Source: Bacteroidales bacterium (GTDB lineage: Bacteria > Bacteroidota > Bacteroidia > Bacteroidales > WCHB1-69). Taken from it: a stretch of DNA of 64,000 bases. Position 1 is the first letter of the stretch, and each line of letters begins with the position of its first letter. A program made the translations under genes and the position numbers. Positions 9,575-19,000 of this stretch are shown piece by piece. The DNA is taken from contig JAGBPS010000034.1 in NCBI GenBank assembly GCA_017633255.1, positions 25,378 to 89,377 of the forward strand, given 5' to 3'. The notes under the pieces were generated by a model that was given only the letters and a program-made list of their open reading frames with translations, had not been told where the DNA came from and made no database searches.

Positions 9575-10477
9575 TTACTTGGTGGTGGCGGTGATGGCGT
9601 CGTATTTTGAGGAGTTGGCGGGGTCTAACTGCTTCATGATATTGACCACCTGGGTCTTCTCATTGGCAAGGCCTTCTTTGAAGATATTGATGATTTCGTC
9701 GGATTTGGCAGAAACCAAGTACTGCACAATCACCAGATTTGACTTCTGGCGGGATGCCTGTTGCAGGGCTTTTATAGCCTCAAAGATGACCGCTCTGCCT
9801 GCATCGGGATTGTCCACCATGGCGTCCAAACCCAGACGGTGGTACTGATACAGGAACTCGTGGATTTTGCTGTAGGTGCCATTGGTGAGATTCTCGATGA
9901 GCCAGTAACGGTTATTTTGTCCCGATTCAAATGATTGCCAGCCTGGTTCAGCTACATTCTGGCAGAGATTCACAATGTTTTGGCATTTGTCGAAATAGGG
10001 AGCTCCTCCATTCATCGAGAAAGTGTCGAAATCAAGTCCCAGGAACAGATTCAGGTAAAAAGCGATGAGTGAGGTGAATTGGTTGAGGTTGGAGTTTCCG
10101 TCATATTCCAGTGGCTGCCCTTCTTCGTAAGTGAACTGAATTTTCTTGTCCTGAAAATTCAGTACGGTGGTCTTGTAATTGGTCTTATACACGGGGCGGC
10201 TCAGCTGAACGGTCATCGTGCCTTTCAGCACGTCACCGGAAACCTCGGTCAGGTTGATCATCAAGCCGCATTCAATACGTTCATTGGTTTTTAAGGTGTA
10301 TTGGCACCATTTTCTGTCGTTGATAAACTTGTACAGCTCCTGCTGCAGCGTATTGTAACGCTCGCGGTTGGAACCGCTGATTTTCGAGGAGTTGATGGAC
10401 ACCTGGCACTGGAAGTCCTGGGCAAACAGGCCTGCGCTGGTCAGAGTCAGAAGGAATAAAACCAATAAACGTTTCAT
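9575..10477 (-). CDS. DUF4835 family protein (PorD-type, T9SS-associated)
   Basis: 300 residues with a signal peptide (MKRLLVLFLLTLTSAGLFAQ). The mature start, DFQCQVSINSSKISGSNRERYNTLQQELYKFINDRKW, is the hallmark of DUF4835 proteins, and YLNLFLGLDFDTFSMNGGAPYFDKCQNIVNL is the conserved core. Members are usually encoded between coaBC and recN in Bacteroidota, as here, with gaps of 3 and 9 nt. Some annotation sources name the family PorD and associate it with type IX secretion. That fits the two T9SS cargo proteins in this window, but I cannot demonstrate it from this sequence. The location is probably periplasmic or outer-membrane associated. Confidence 0.85.
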   Translation of the reverse strand: MKRLLVLFLLTLTSAGLFAQDFQCQVSINSSKISGSNRERYNTLQQELYKFINDRKWCQYTLKTNERIECGLMINLTEVSGDVLKGTMTVQLSRPVYKTNYKTTVLNFQDKKIQFTYEEGQPLEYDGNSNLNQFTSLIAFYLNLFLGLDFDTFSMNGGAPYFDKCQNIVNLCQNVAEPGWQSFESGQNNRYWLIENLTNGTYSKIHEFLYQYHRLGLDAMVDNPDAGRAVIFEAIKALQQASRQKSNLVIVQYLVSAKSDEIINIFKEGLANEKTQVVNIMKQLDPANSSKYDAITATTK

Positions 10478-10480
10478 GTT

Positions 10481-11689
10481 CTATTTGTTTAATTTTCTGA
10501 TAATAAACTGAATAATCTCCTTGGCGACTTCCGTTTTGCTCTTGGCCTCTCCCTGAATCATTTGCCCTTCACGGTCTATCATTGTCACCTGGTTGGTAGG
10601 CTTGTTGAAGCCGGCCTTGGGGTTATTCATAGAGTTTAAAACGATAATATCTATGTTTTTATTTTGCAGTTTGCCTTTGGCATTCTCCAATTCGTTTTCA
10701 GTTTCCAAAGCGAAACCTGTAATCAGCTGACCCTCATGTCTTTGATGTCCCAATGTGGACAGAATATCTTTGGTTTTCACCAATTCCAGCTGTAGTCCCT
10801 CCTCATGTTTTTTGATTTTCTGGGGAGCAACTTCCTTTGGAGTGTAGTCGGCGACGGCGGCGGCCATGATGATGATGTCGGCCTCGGGACCATAGTGCAT
10901 GCACTGCTCGTACATGTCCTGGGCGCTTTTCACGTCCACTCGGTGGATGTCGGGGTTGCTGCATGTCAGGTGGGTGGGACCGCTTACGAGGGTAACTTCG
11001 GCTCCTTGGCGGGCCAGTTCTTCTGCCAACTCAAATCCCATCAGTCCGGAGGAGTGGTTGCCGATGAAGCGCACAGGGTCGATGGGCTCGTAGGTAGGTC
11101 CGGCGGAAACCATGGCTTTCATGCCTTTGAGGAGGTCGCTGCCTTCAAGAAAACGGGTCACGGTCTCGAAAATGCGCTCGGGTTCTTCCATGCGTCCTTT
11201 GCCTTCGGTGCCGCAGGCCAGAAAGCCGGATTGTGCCTCGATAAACCGGATACCCCGTTCTTTCAGGGTTTGCAGGTTGGCTTGCACGGCTGGATGCTCG
11301 TACATGTTGCAGTTCATGGCAGGGGCCATGAAGACGGGTTTTGTTGTGGCCAGCAGCAATGTCAACAAAGCGTCGTCGGCGATGCCGGAAGCCAACTTGC
11401 CGATGCAATTGGCGGTGGCGGGTGCCACAATGACACAGTCGGCCCACTCGGCCAGAGCGATGTGTTGCACATCGATTTCGTGGCCTCGCTCGAACATATC
11501 CGTGTAGAGTTTGTTCTGCGACAAGGTCTCGACAGTGAGGGGTGTCACAAACTCCAAAGCATGCTGTGTGGCGGCGACTTTCACCTCGTAACCGGCGCGC
11601 TTAAACAAGCGGATAAGGGATAGCGACTTGTAAGCAGCTATCCCTCCCGTAATGCCAATGACAATATGTTTATTGTTCGAATTAGTCAT
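10481..11689 (-). CDS. coaBC: Bifunctional phosphopantothenoylcysteine decarboxylase / phosphopantothenate-cysteine ligase
   Basis: 402 residues. The CoaC flavoprotein half (1 to about 185) starts IVIGITGGIAAYKSLSLIR. It carries the active-site segment DVQHIALAEWADC (catalytic His), the PAMNCNMYEHPAV motif and the clamp sequence SGFLACGTEGKGRM. The CoaB half (about 190-402) begins LKGMKAMVSAGPTYEPIDPVRFIGNHSSGLMG, with KIKKHEEGLQLELVKTKDIL further on. Together they make 4'-phosphopantetheine from 4'-phosphopantothenate and cysteine (CTP-dependent in most bacteria) for coenzyme A synthesis. It overlaps the rpoZ end by 8 nt. panB, an earlier step of the same pathway, lies at 27064-27885 in another operon. 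Confidence 0.97.
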   Translation of the reverse strand: MTNSNNKHIVIGITGGIAAYKSLSLIRLFKRAGYEVKVAATQHALEFVTPLTVETLSQNKLYTDMFERGHEIDVQHIALAEWADCVIVAPATANCIGKLASGIADDALLTLLLATTKPVFMAPAMNCNMYEHPAVQANLQTLKERGIRFIEAQSGFLACGTEGKGRMEEPERIFETVTRFLEGSDLLKGMKAMVSAGPTYEPIDPVRFIGNHSSGLMGFELAEELARQGAEVTLVSGPTHLTCSNPDIHRVDVKSAQDMYEQCMHYGPEADIIIMAAAVADYTPKEVAPQKIKKHEEGLQLELVKTKDILSTLGHQRHEGQLITGFALETENELENAKGKLQNKNIDIIVLNSMNNPKAGFNKPTNQVTMIDREGQMIQGEAKSKTEVAKEIIQFIIRKLNK

Positions 11690-12026
11690 TTGCTCTGCTC
11701 GGACTTTCCACGTCGTTGAAGTAAATCTGTTTGTTCTCGTACTCGTTGATGGCTAACAGAGTCGGCTTGGGCAGCTGTTCGAAATATTTGGCCAACTCAA
11801 TCTGTCCGAGGTTCTCGTGATATTCTTCCAGATTATCGGAAGCACTGACAAATTCCTGTGATCTTTCGTGGAATTCCTCTTTCAGGTCGGAGGCAATCTG
11901 GTTGGCTCTTTTCGAAAGGACAACAACGGTTTTGTAGATGTTGCCTGTCTGGTCGTCCATTCTCACGATGTCGCGGGTGATGGCAAAAGGATTAACTTTT
12001 AACTTTTTGTAATCTGCTGATTTCAT
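11682..12026 (-). CDS. rpoZ: RNA polymerase omega subunit, Rpb6/RpoZ-like
   Basis: 114 residues. The sequence MKSADYKKLKVNPFAITRDIVRMDDQTGNIYKTVVVLSKRANQIASDL follows the Bacteroidota-type omega family, with the conserved core VxLSKRANQIA. The C-terminal tail (LAINEYENKQIYFNDVE) is longer than in enterobacterial omega, as is usual for this phylum. Omega stabilises the assembly of beta-prime in RNA polymerase. The start overlaps the bamD stop by 4 nt and the end overlaps coaBC by 8 nt, so translation is probably coupled. The bamD-rpoZ-coaBC order supports the call. Confidence 0.9.
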   Translation of the reverse strand: MKSADYKKLKVNPFAITRDIVRMDDQTGNIYKTVVVLSKRANQIASDLKEEFHERSQEFVSASDNLEEYHENLGQIELAKYFEQLPKPTLLAINEYENKQIYFNDVESPSRAND

Positions 12027-12958
12027 TGATTGTTATTTTGATTTTTGATTTTATTGATCTGATTCAGGGCATCGTCTGCCAACTTCTTGGCATCCATGTA
12101 AAAGCCGGAATTGGGATATTGCGCTTGCATGATTTTGAACGCGTCCACACAGGCCTGGTATCTTTCTTTTTTCTTGCTGGCCACACTTTTCTTTGCATAT
12201 TCATGGTTGTTTTTAACCAGAATATAAACGGCTTCGTGGGCATATTTCGAGCTCGGATATTCCTTAAGGAAGTTTTTCACGGCAATTTGTGCGGCCTGGT
12301 AGTTGTCGGTGTTGTAGTACAGCTTGGCAATCTCAAAATCCTTTTTCGCCAGTTTCTCGCGCAGCAGGTCCAGCATTTGGTTGCATTCCTCCACATGCGG
12401 GCTGTACGGATAAGTCTTGATAAACAGGTCCATCTCGTCAATGGCATAGAGGGTGGAGGATTGGTCCAGACTGTATATCGGCGAAACTTCGAACACGGAT
12501 TTGACACACATGAAATGCGCTTCTTCCGCTTTTTCAGTGCCGGGATAGTGGCGGGCGTAATCCTTGAAATGGAAGGCCGCCAGTTCATAGTCCTTGTTTC
12601 TGTAATAGCAGTCGGCGAAAAGATACAGCAAGGTGTCTGCAATAGGGGTACCCAGCGACAGAGGATAAAGCTCTTCAAACAGTCGTGCTGCCGACAGATA
12701 CTGTCCGTTTTCGTAATACTTGAGTGCTTTGGCGTAGTTTATGTCGAAAGTCTCGAAGGAAACTTTGTTGCTTTTGACGCCTTTCTTTTTTGTCTTTTTC
12801 TGCTTATCATTATTGGACGACACAGCGCTTGTGTCAGCAGTTTGGGAGGACACAGACTGCCCATTTTCCGCGGAATTGGAAGAAACTACCTGCGAAAAAC
12901 CCCTTGCGGGTATTGCTAACGCAATGATTGTCAATATGATGAATATTCTTTTTGCCAT
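12023..12958 (-). CDS. bamD: BamD-type outer membrane assembly protein
   Basis: 311 residues from the ATG at 12958. The reading frame is open further upstream, but the upstream part would overlap the TAnnTTTG promoter box at 12973-12980, and the signal peptide begins at this ATG. TPR-like helices fill the mature protein (NYAKALKYYENGQYLSAARLFEELYP, ADCYYRNKDYELAAFHFKDYARHYPGT, FIKTYPYSPHVEECN), as in BamD/YfiO, which works with the BamA barrel in inserting outer-membrane proteins. The oddity is that the signal ends AIPARGFSQ with no cysteine, and no Cys occurs before the first TPR. The usual lipid anchor is therefore missing. A Ser/Lys-rich linker of about 40 residues (KQKKTKKKGVKSNK) precedes the TPRs. 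It overlaps rpoZ by 4 nt. Confidence 0.85.
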   Translation of the reverse strand: MAKRIFIILTIIALAIPARGFSQVVSSNSAENGQSVSSQTADTSAVSSNNDKQKKTKKKGVKSNKVSFETFDINYAKALKYYENGQYLSAARLFEELYPLSLGTPIADTLLYLFADCYYRNKDYELAAFHFKDYARHYPGTEKAEEAHFMCVKSVFEVSPIYSLDQSSTLYAIDEMDLFIKTYPYSPHVEECNQMLDLLREKLAKKDFEIAKLYYNTDNYQAAQIAVKNFLKEYPSSKYAHEAVYILVKNNHEYAKKSVASKKKERYQACVDAFKIMQAQYPNSGFYMDAKKLADDALNQINKIKNQNNNQ

Positions 12959-12972
12959 TTTTTTCAATCTTG

Positions 12973-12980
12973 CAAATATA
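12973..12980 (-). promoter_or_regulatory. TAnnTTTG promoter box of the bamD operon
   Basis: Read on the minus strand this is TATATTTG, matching the Bacteroidota -7 consensus TAnnTTTG, about 15 nt before the bamD start. A TTTG lies 26 nt further upstream (13007-13010), which is longer than the usual spacing, so only the -7 box is claimed. It would drive the operon bamD to prolyl oligopeptidase. Confidence 0.6.
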
Positions 12981-13003
12981 GTGAAATATTTGATATATAT
13001 GAC

Positions 13004-13046
13004 TTGCAAAAAAATAAGGGGATGGCCAAGCGTTTTGACCATCCCC
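13004..13046 (-). terminator. Rho-independent terminator after the giant repeat gene
   Basis: On the minus strand the hairpin arms GGGGATGG (13039-13046) and CCATCCCC (13018-13025) pair perfectly around a 13-nt loop, which can add more pairs of its own. They are followed by TTATTTTTTT. It starts 26 nt after the stop codon of the giant gene, so it probably ends that transcript just before the bamD promoter region. Confidence 0.8.
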
Positions 13047-13072
13047 TCAATGGTTGTCATTGAATAGTTTTT

Positions 13073-16000
13073 TTATCTCACAATCAACTTCTTCGTGACG
13101 ATATTGTCAGGGGTCATCATGCGGACGAAGTAGATGCCTGGGGTGAGGCTCTCCACATTCACTTGGCCGCTGTAGTCGTAGATATTCTGTTGCAATACCG
13201 CTCTGCCGTTGTTGTCATAAATCGTCAGCTCGCGGATGATGTCAAGGGTTGAGCTTACGGTGAAGACATTGTCGGTCGGGTTCGGGAAGAGAGTGATGTG
13301 TTTGTCGAGGTAATGCATGTCAATGCCAGTGCCTTCAACCACGACGAGGGTGACGTGAATAGTACTGTCACATCCGTCAACAGTGGTTCTGGGCACGTCG
13401 ATGTTCAGGATGCCCGGATTCTGCGGAGTGAAGTTCAGACCGTGGTTGTGATAAGGTGTTCCGGCGATGGCGGTGTCGGTTACCTCCACTTCATAACTCG
13501 GGTAAACGGTCAGGAAGAGGATATAGACACTGTCGCATCCATGCACAGTCTCGTAGTTTTTGTAATAGATGCCTGTGGTGTCGCAATGGATACCATGCCA
13601 TACGAAATCGTCATTGTCGCAGGTGCTGGCGGAATCCACATACATGTAGCCTCTATGGACGGTGAGGACAAGGTTGATGATGCTGTCGCAACCGGCCTGG
13701 TTCTCATCGATACGCTGGAGGGTAATGGTGCCAACTTGTATAAGCAAGGTGTCAAAGCCATATTCCTGATATCTGTGAGCTTGGCAAGTGGTGTCGTACA
13801 AGGTTACTTCGGTCACATGGTTGATGGTCAGGATCATGACTGCGATACTGTCGCAACCTACTGTTTGAGGATAAACTTTGGTGAACACACCGGACTGGGT
13901 ATAGGTGGTGCCGTCCCATTCGTAGCTTTCGCAAGCCACCACCTCAATGGTGTCTGTTGAAGGCGTATCGATGGTCAGGTTCATGGTCACAATACTGTCA
14001 CAGCCATTGGTGGCGGTGAAGCTCTGCTGGTAAGAGCCGCTTTCCATATACCATTGGTTGTTCCATTGGAATGCTCCGCATACGATGGTGTCGAAAGCGA
14101 AGGTGGCCAGCGGTTTCACATACAGATTGACGGTGATGGTGCTGTCGCAACCTGCCATATTCTCTGTTACACGTACCAAAGTGGTATCGCCAGAGAGGGT
14201 AGGCGTAACTTCAAAGCCATATCCCTGATACAATGCGTTGGCGCAAGTGGTATCGGCAAAGATGGCGGCTGTGGGCTCTAACAGGGTGAAGTGTAACTCG
14301 CACACACTGTCGCAGGACAAAGCGGTGGACAGGGTGTCGTAATAAATACCCGTTGCGGTGATGTCGCGGTGATGCCAGCTGTAAACGGCCTCGTTGCTGC
14401 AAGCGGAAGCGGTTTCCACACTGTGCTGGGTCGGGTTGACGGTCAGCGTGAGCTTGTAAACACTGTCGCAGCCGTAGGTGGTCGTGTTCAGACTATCCCA
14501 GATGGTGTAGGTACCAGCTTGCAGGATGCCGATATCCACATTGTGGCCTTCCCAAACATAGGCTTCGTTGTCGCAGGTGATACCTGTGCTTTCAGCATAG
14601 AAGGTCGGGGTAACGGTCAGCGTGAGTTTATAGACACTGTCGCAGCCGTAGGTAGTGGTGGTCAGGCTGTCCCAGATGGTGTAGGTGCCAGCTTGCAGGA
14701 TGCCGATTTCCACGTTGTGGCCTTCCCAAACGTAAGCTTCGTTGTCGCAGGTGACACCGGTGTTCTCCGCGTAGAAGGTCGGGGTGACGGTCAGCGTGAG
14801 TTTATAGACGCTGTCGCATTCATAGGTGGTAGTGGTCAGGCTGTCCCAGATGGTGTAGGTGCCAGCTTGCAGGATGCCGATTTCCACATCGTGGCCTTCC
14901 CATACATATTCTTCGTTGTCGCATACGGTAGCTTCCTCTTCTTCATAGAATGTGGGGGTGACGGTGAGCGTGAGTTTGTAGACGCTGTCACAGCCGTAGG
15001 TGGCAGTGGTCAGGCTGTCCCAGATGGTGTAAGTGCCGGCTTGCAGGGTGCCGATTTCCACGTTGTGGCCTTCCCAAACGTAGGCTTCATTGTCGCAGGT
15101 GATACCTGTGCTTTCAGCATAGAAGGTCGGGGTGACGGTCAGCGTGAGTTTATAGACACTGTCGCAGCCGTAGGTAGTGGTATTCAGGCTATCCCAGATG
15201 GTGTAGGTGCCAGTGGGCAGAATGCCGATCTCCACGTTGTGGCCTTCCCAAACGTAGGCTTCGTTGTTGCAGGTGATGCCTGTGTTCTCCGCATAGAAGG
15301 TCGGGGTGACGATCAGGGTAAGTTGATAAACGCTGTCGCAACCATTGATGGTTTGCAGGCTGTCCCAAATGGTGTAAGTGCCTTCAGACAGAATGCCGAT
15401 TTCCACATTGTGGCCTTCCCAGACATATTCCTCATTGTCGCAAACTGTGGCGGTTTCAGGAATGAGATATATCGGGTTGACAGTCAGTGTCAGCGTATAG
15501 ATACTGTCGCATCCGGTGGCAGTGTGATAGTCGGCCGTATGAGTGCCGCCTTGGCCAATGGTTCTTCCTTGCCATACAATAGGCAACTCGTTGGCGCAAA
15601 CGGTATCGTATTCAGTGAAGGAGTATACCGGATTCACGGTGACTTCCACTTTGTACACATCGTAGCAGCCATAATCATTGTCCACAGTGTCGGTATAAAG
15701 ACCTGACTCGGTGATGGTCTGGCCATTCCAAATGTAAGAGCCGCCTTCGCAGAATGTTACAGGATTGTCATAGTATTCGTTGTTGGGGTTGACGGTCAGA
15801 TGCAATGTTACCGTACTGTCGCAGCCGTTTACAGTGCTTCTGTTAAATACATAGTCACCGCTAACCGTTCCTTCTGCGAAAACGGTGTCGCGCCAAGTGT
15901 AAGGCAACTCAACCTGACAAATGGTCTCGTTTTCGCTTTGAGTGTAGCTTGGATTCACTGTCAATGTCAGGGTAACGATGCTGTCGCAACCGTTCACAGT

Positions 16001-19000
16001 GCTCTTGTTAAACACATAGTCACCGCTGACAGTACCTTCTGCGAAAATGGTATCACGCCAGGTGTAGGGCAATTCGTTTTGACAGATGGTTGCACTTTCA
16101 CTCTGGTTGAAAATTGGGTTTACAGTCAATGTCAGGGTTACAGTGCTGTCGCATCCATTCACAGTGTTTCTGTTGAATACATATTCTCCGCTTACAGTTC
16201 CTTCGGCAAAAACAGTGTCACGCCAAGTGAAAGGCAATTCATTAGCACAAATCACTTCGCTTTCAGTCTGGTTGTAAACCGGATTCACTGTTAAATTCAG
16301 GGTAACGGTACTATCGCATCCATTTATGGTGCTTCTGTTGAATACATACTCACCACTGACAGTTCCTTCAGCAAAAACAGTGTCGCGCCAGGTATATGGC
16401 AATTCATTAGTGCAAATATCCTCGTTTTCAGTCTGATTGTATATCGGATTCACCGTCAGTGTCAAGGTCACGATGCTATCGCAGCCGTTTACAGTGCTTC
16501 TGTTGAATACATATTCGCCACTGATGGTTCCTTCTGCGAAAACAGTGTCACGCCAAGTGAAAGGCAATTCATTAGCGCAAATCACCTCGTCCTCAGTTTG
16601 TTCGTAAACCGGATTTACGGTCAATGTCAGGGTGACGATACTGTCGCAACCGTTCACGGTACTTCTGTTGAATACATAATCACCGCTGCTTGATCCCACT
16701 GCAAATACAGTGTCACGCCAAGTATAGGGCAACTCATTCTGGCAAATAGTTTCTGTTTCAGTCAGATTATAAGAAGGATTGACGGTCAGTTCCAGATAAA
16801 CCGTGCTGTCGCAACCCGTGCCCACACATTGCAGATGTAAGGTGTCATACACAATGCCTGCATTTTCAGGATTCCGGTTGAAACCGTTTTCAGTATAACT
16901 TTCACCTTCGCAGATAACCGGTGTCAGAAGCGTGTCTTGCGAATAGTTGACGGTCAAGTTGTAAGTGACGGTGCTGTCGCAATCTTTGATTGTTCTGAAA
17001 TATTGAGTGTAAATACCACTTTCTGTATAAATCTCGTTATTCCATACAAATCTGTCGCACACGGTGGCTTCAAGGGTGTCGTTGTAGGTCGGATTGACAT
17101 TCAAGGTCAGGGTGATGATTTCGTTACATCCATCATTGTGGCTAACGGTTACTTCATAAATACCGGCCTGGTAGAAGGTTGAGTCTTCTAAGCTGTATGG
17201 GAGTTCATTGTCGCAAATGGCAACAGTACGGGAAGAGGTGATGAACGGGGTCACGGTCAGGTTGACATGATAGATGCTGTCGCAACCGTGTTGGGTGTGC
17301 AAGAGAATGTCTTTGCGGCCGCTGCCGTAGAAAACAGTGTCGGCAAAGGTATAAGGCAGCAAACCTTGGCAAATATTGATATTCGTATCAATATTATATA
17401 CAGGATTAACGGTCAGGTGCAGCGTCACGGTGCTGTCGCAGCCCAAAATGGTCTGGAATGTGAAGTTGTAGTCGTTCTGTACATCGTAAGGTCTGTTGTT
17501 GTATTCATATACATCGCCTTCGCAGATTTCTGCGTAAAGGTCGGTGTGTTTGCTCGGATTGACGGTCAGAGTCAGTGTGACAATGCTGTCACAACCGTTT
17601 ACAGAGCTTCTGTTGAATACGTAGTTGCCGCTAACGGATCCCACTTCGAATACGGTGTCACGCCAGGTGTATGGCAGTTCATTCTGACAAATGATGACGT
17701 TCTCATTCTGTGTGTAAGATGGGTTAACGGTCAAGGTCAGTGTGACGATACTGTCACAACCGTTTACAGTGCTTCTGTTGAATACATAGTCGCCGCTTAC
17801 AGTTTCCTCTTCAAAGACTGTGTCACGCCAGATATAAGGCAGCTCGTTCTGACAAATAATGGCGCTTTCGCTTTGTGTGAATGACGGGTTGACGGTCAGG
17901 GTCAGGGTAACAATACTGTCACAGCCGTATACAGTGCTTCTGTTGAATACGTAGTCACCGCTTACAGTTCCCACTTCGAATACGGTGTCACGCCAGGTAT
18001 AAGGCAAGTCGTTCTGGCAGATAGTTTCACTTTCGGTCTGGTCGTAAACGGGATTTACTGTCAAGGTCAGTGTTACGATGCTGTCGCAGCCATTCACGGT
18101 ACTTCTGTTGAACACATATTCGCCGCTGATGGTTCCTTCTGCAAAGACAGTGTCTCTCCAGCTGTATGGCAACTGATTTTGGCAGATGGCTTCGTTTTCT
18201 GTCAGGTTATATGTAGGATTGACTGTCAAATACAGCGTGATAATACTGTCGCAACCATTAATGGTTTGATGATTGGCTGTATATGTTCCTTCCTGGTTGA
18301 TTTGCTGTGCCTGCCAAGCATAAGGAAGCTCGTCGGCGCAAATAGTGTCATATTCAGTAACGCTATATACGGGATTGACTGTCAAGGTCAGATTGATGGT
18401 GCTGTCGCAGCCGAAAGAGGTCTCTACAATTTGCTGATAATTGAAAGTGCCGGAAGTTGCAGGTGTTTCGTTGAAACCATATTCATTATAGGTTTCACCT
18501 AAACAGATGTCGGCTTCCAGATTGGTGGTGTGCAATTCATGAACCGTCAGCGTCAATTTGATAATACTGTCGCAGAGGTTGGTGGCCTGCAGGGTGTCAT
18601 AGTAGATGCCGCTCTGGCTCAAAATTTGACCATCGAAAGGATAGGTCTCGCCTTCGCAAATGTCTGCGGTCAGCGGGGTGATATATTGATGGCTAATGGT
18701 CAGATGCAGGGTCACAATGCTGTCGCAACCAGCTGCGGTGTGCGTGCTGAAAGTGTGTTCGTAATCACCGCTGGCAGAGCCTCCCGGATAAGTGATGTCG
18801 TTCCAGGTATAAGGCAGGGCGGTCTCACAGATGGTGAGGGTGACATCACGGTTGTAGATCGGGTTGACGGTCAATGTCAACGTGGTGGTGCTGTCACAAC
18901 CGGCTTGATTGAGGTCGTGACGGACCAAAGTGTAGCTGCCTGACACATTGAAAGTGGTATCAAAGCCATTGGCATTGTATCTTGTGCCAGCGCATACAAC

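Noticed and set aside
14369..15706. A 445-codon open frame on the plus strand opposite the giant gene, with others at 19376-20617 and 21917-22939
   Set aside because: They mirror the coding repeats of the giant gene in a permissive frame, show repeated VAFPNVGFVVAGD-like words with no start signal or promoter, and have no signal peptide or known domain.
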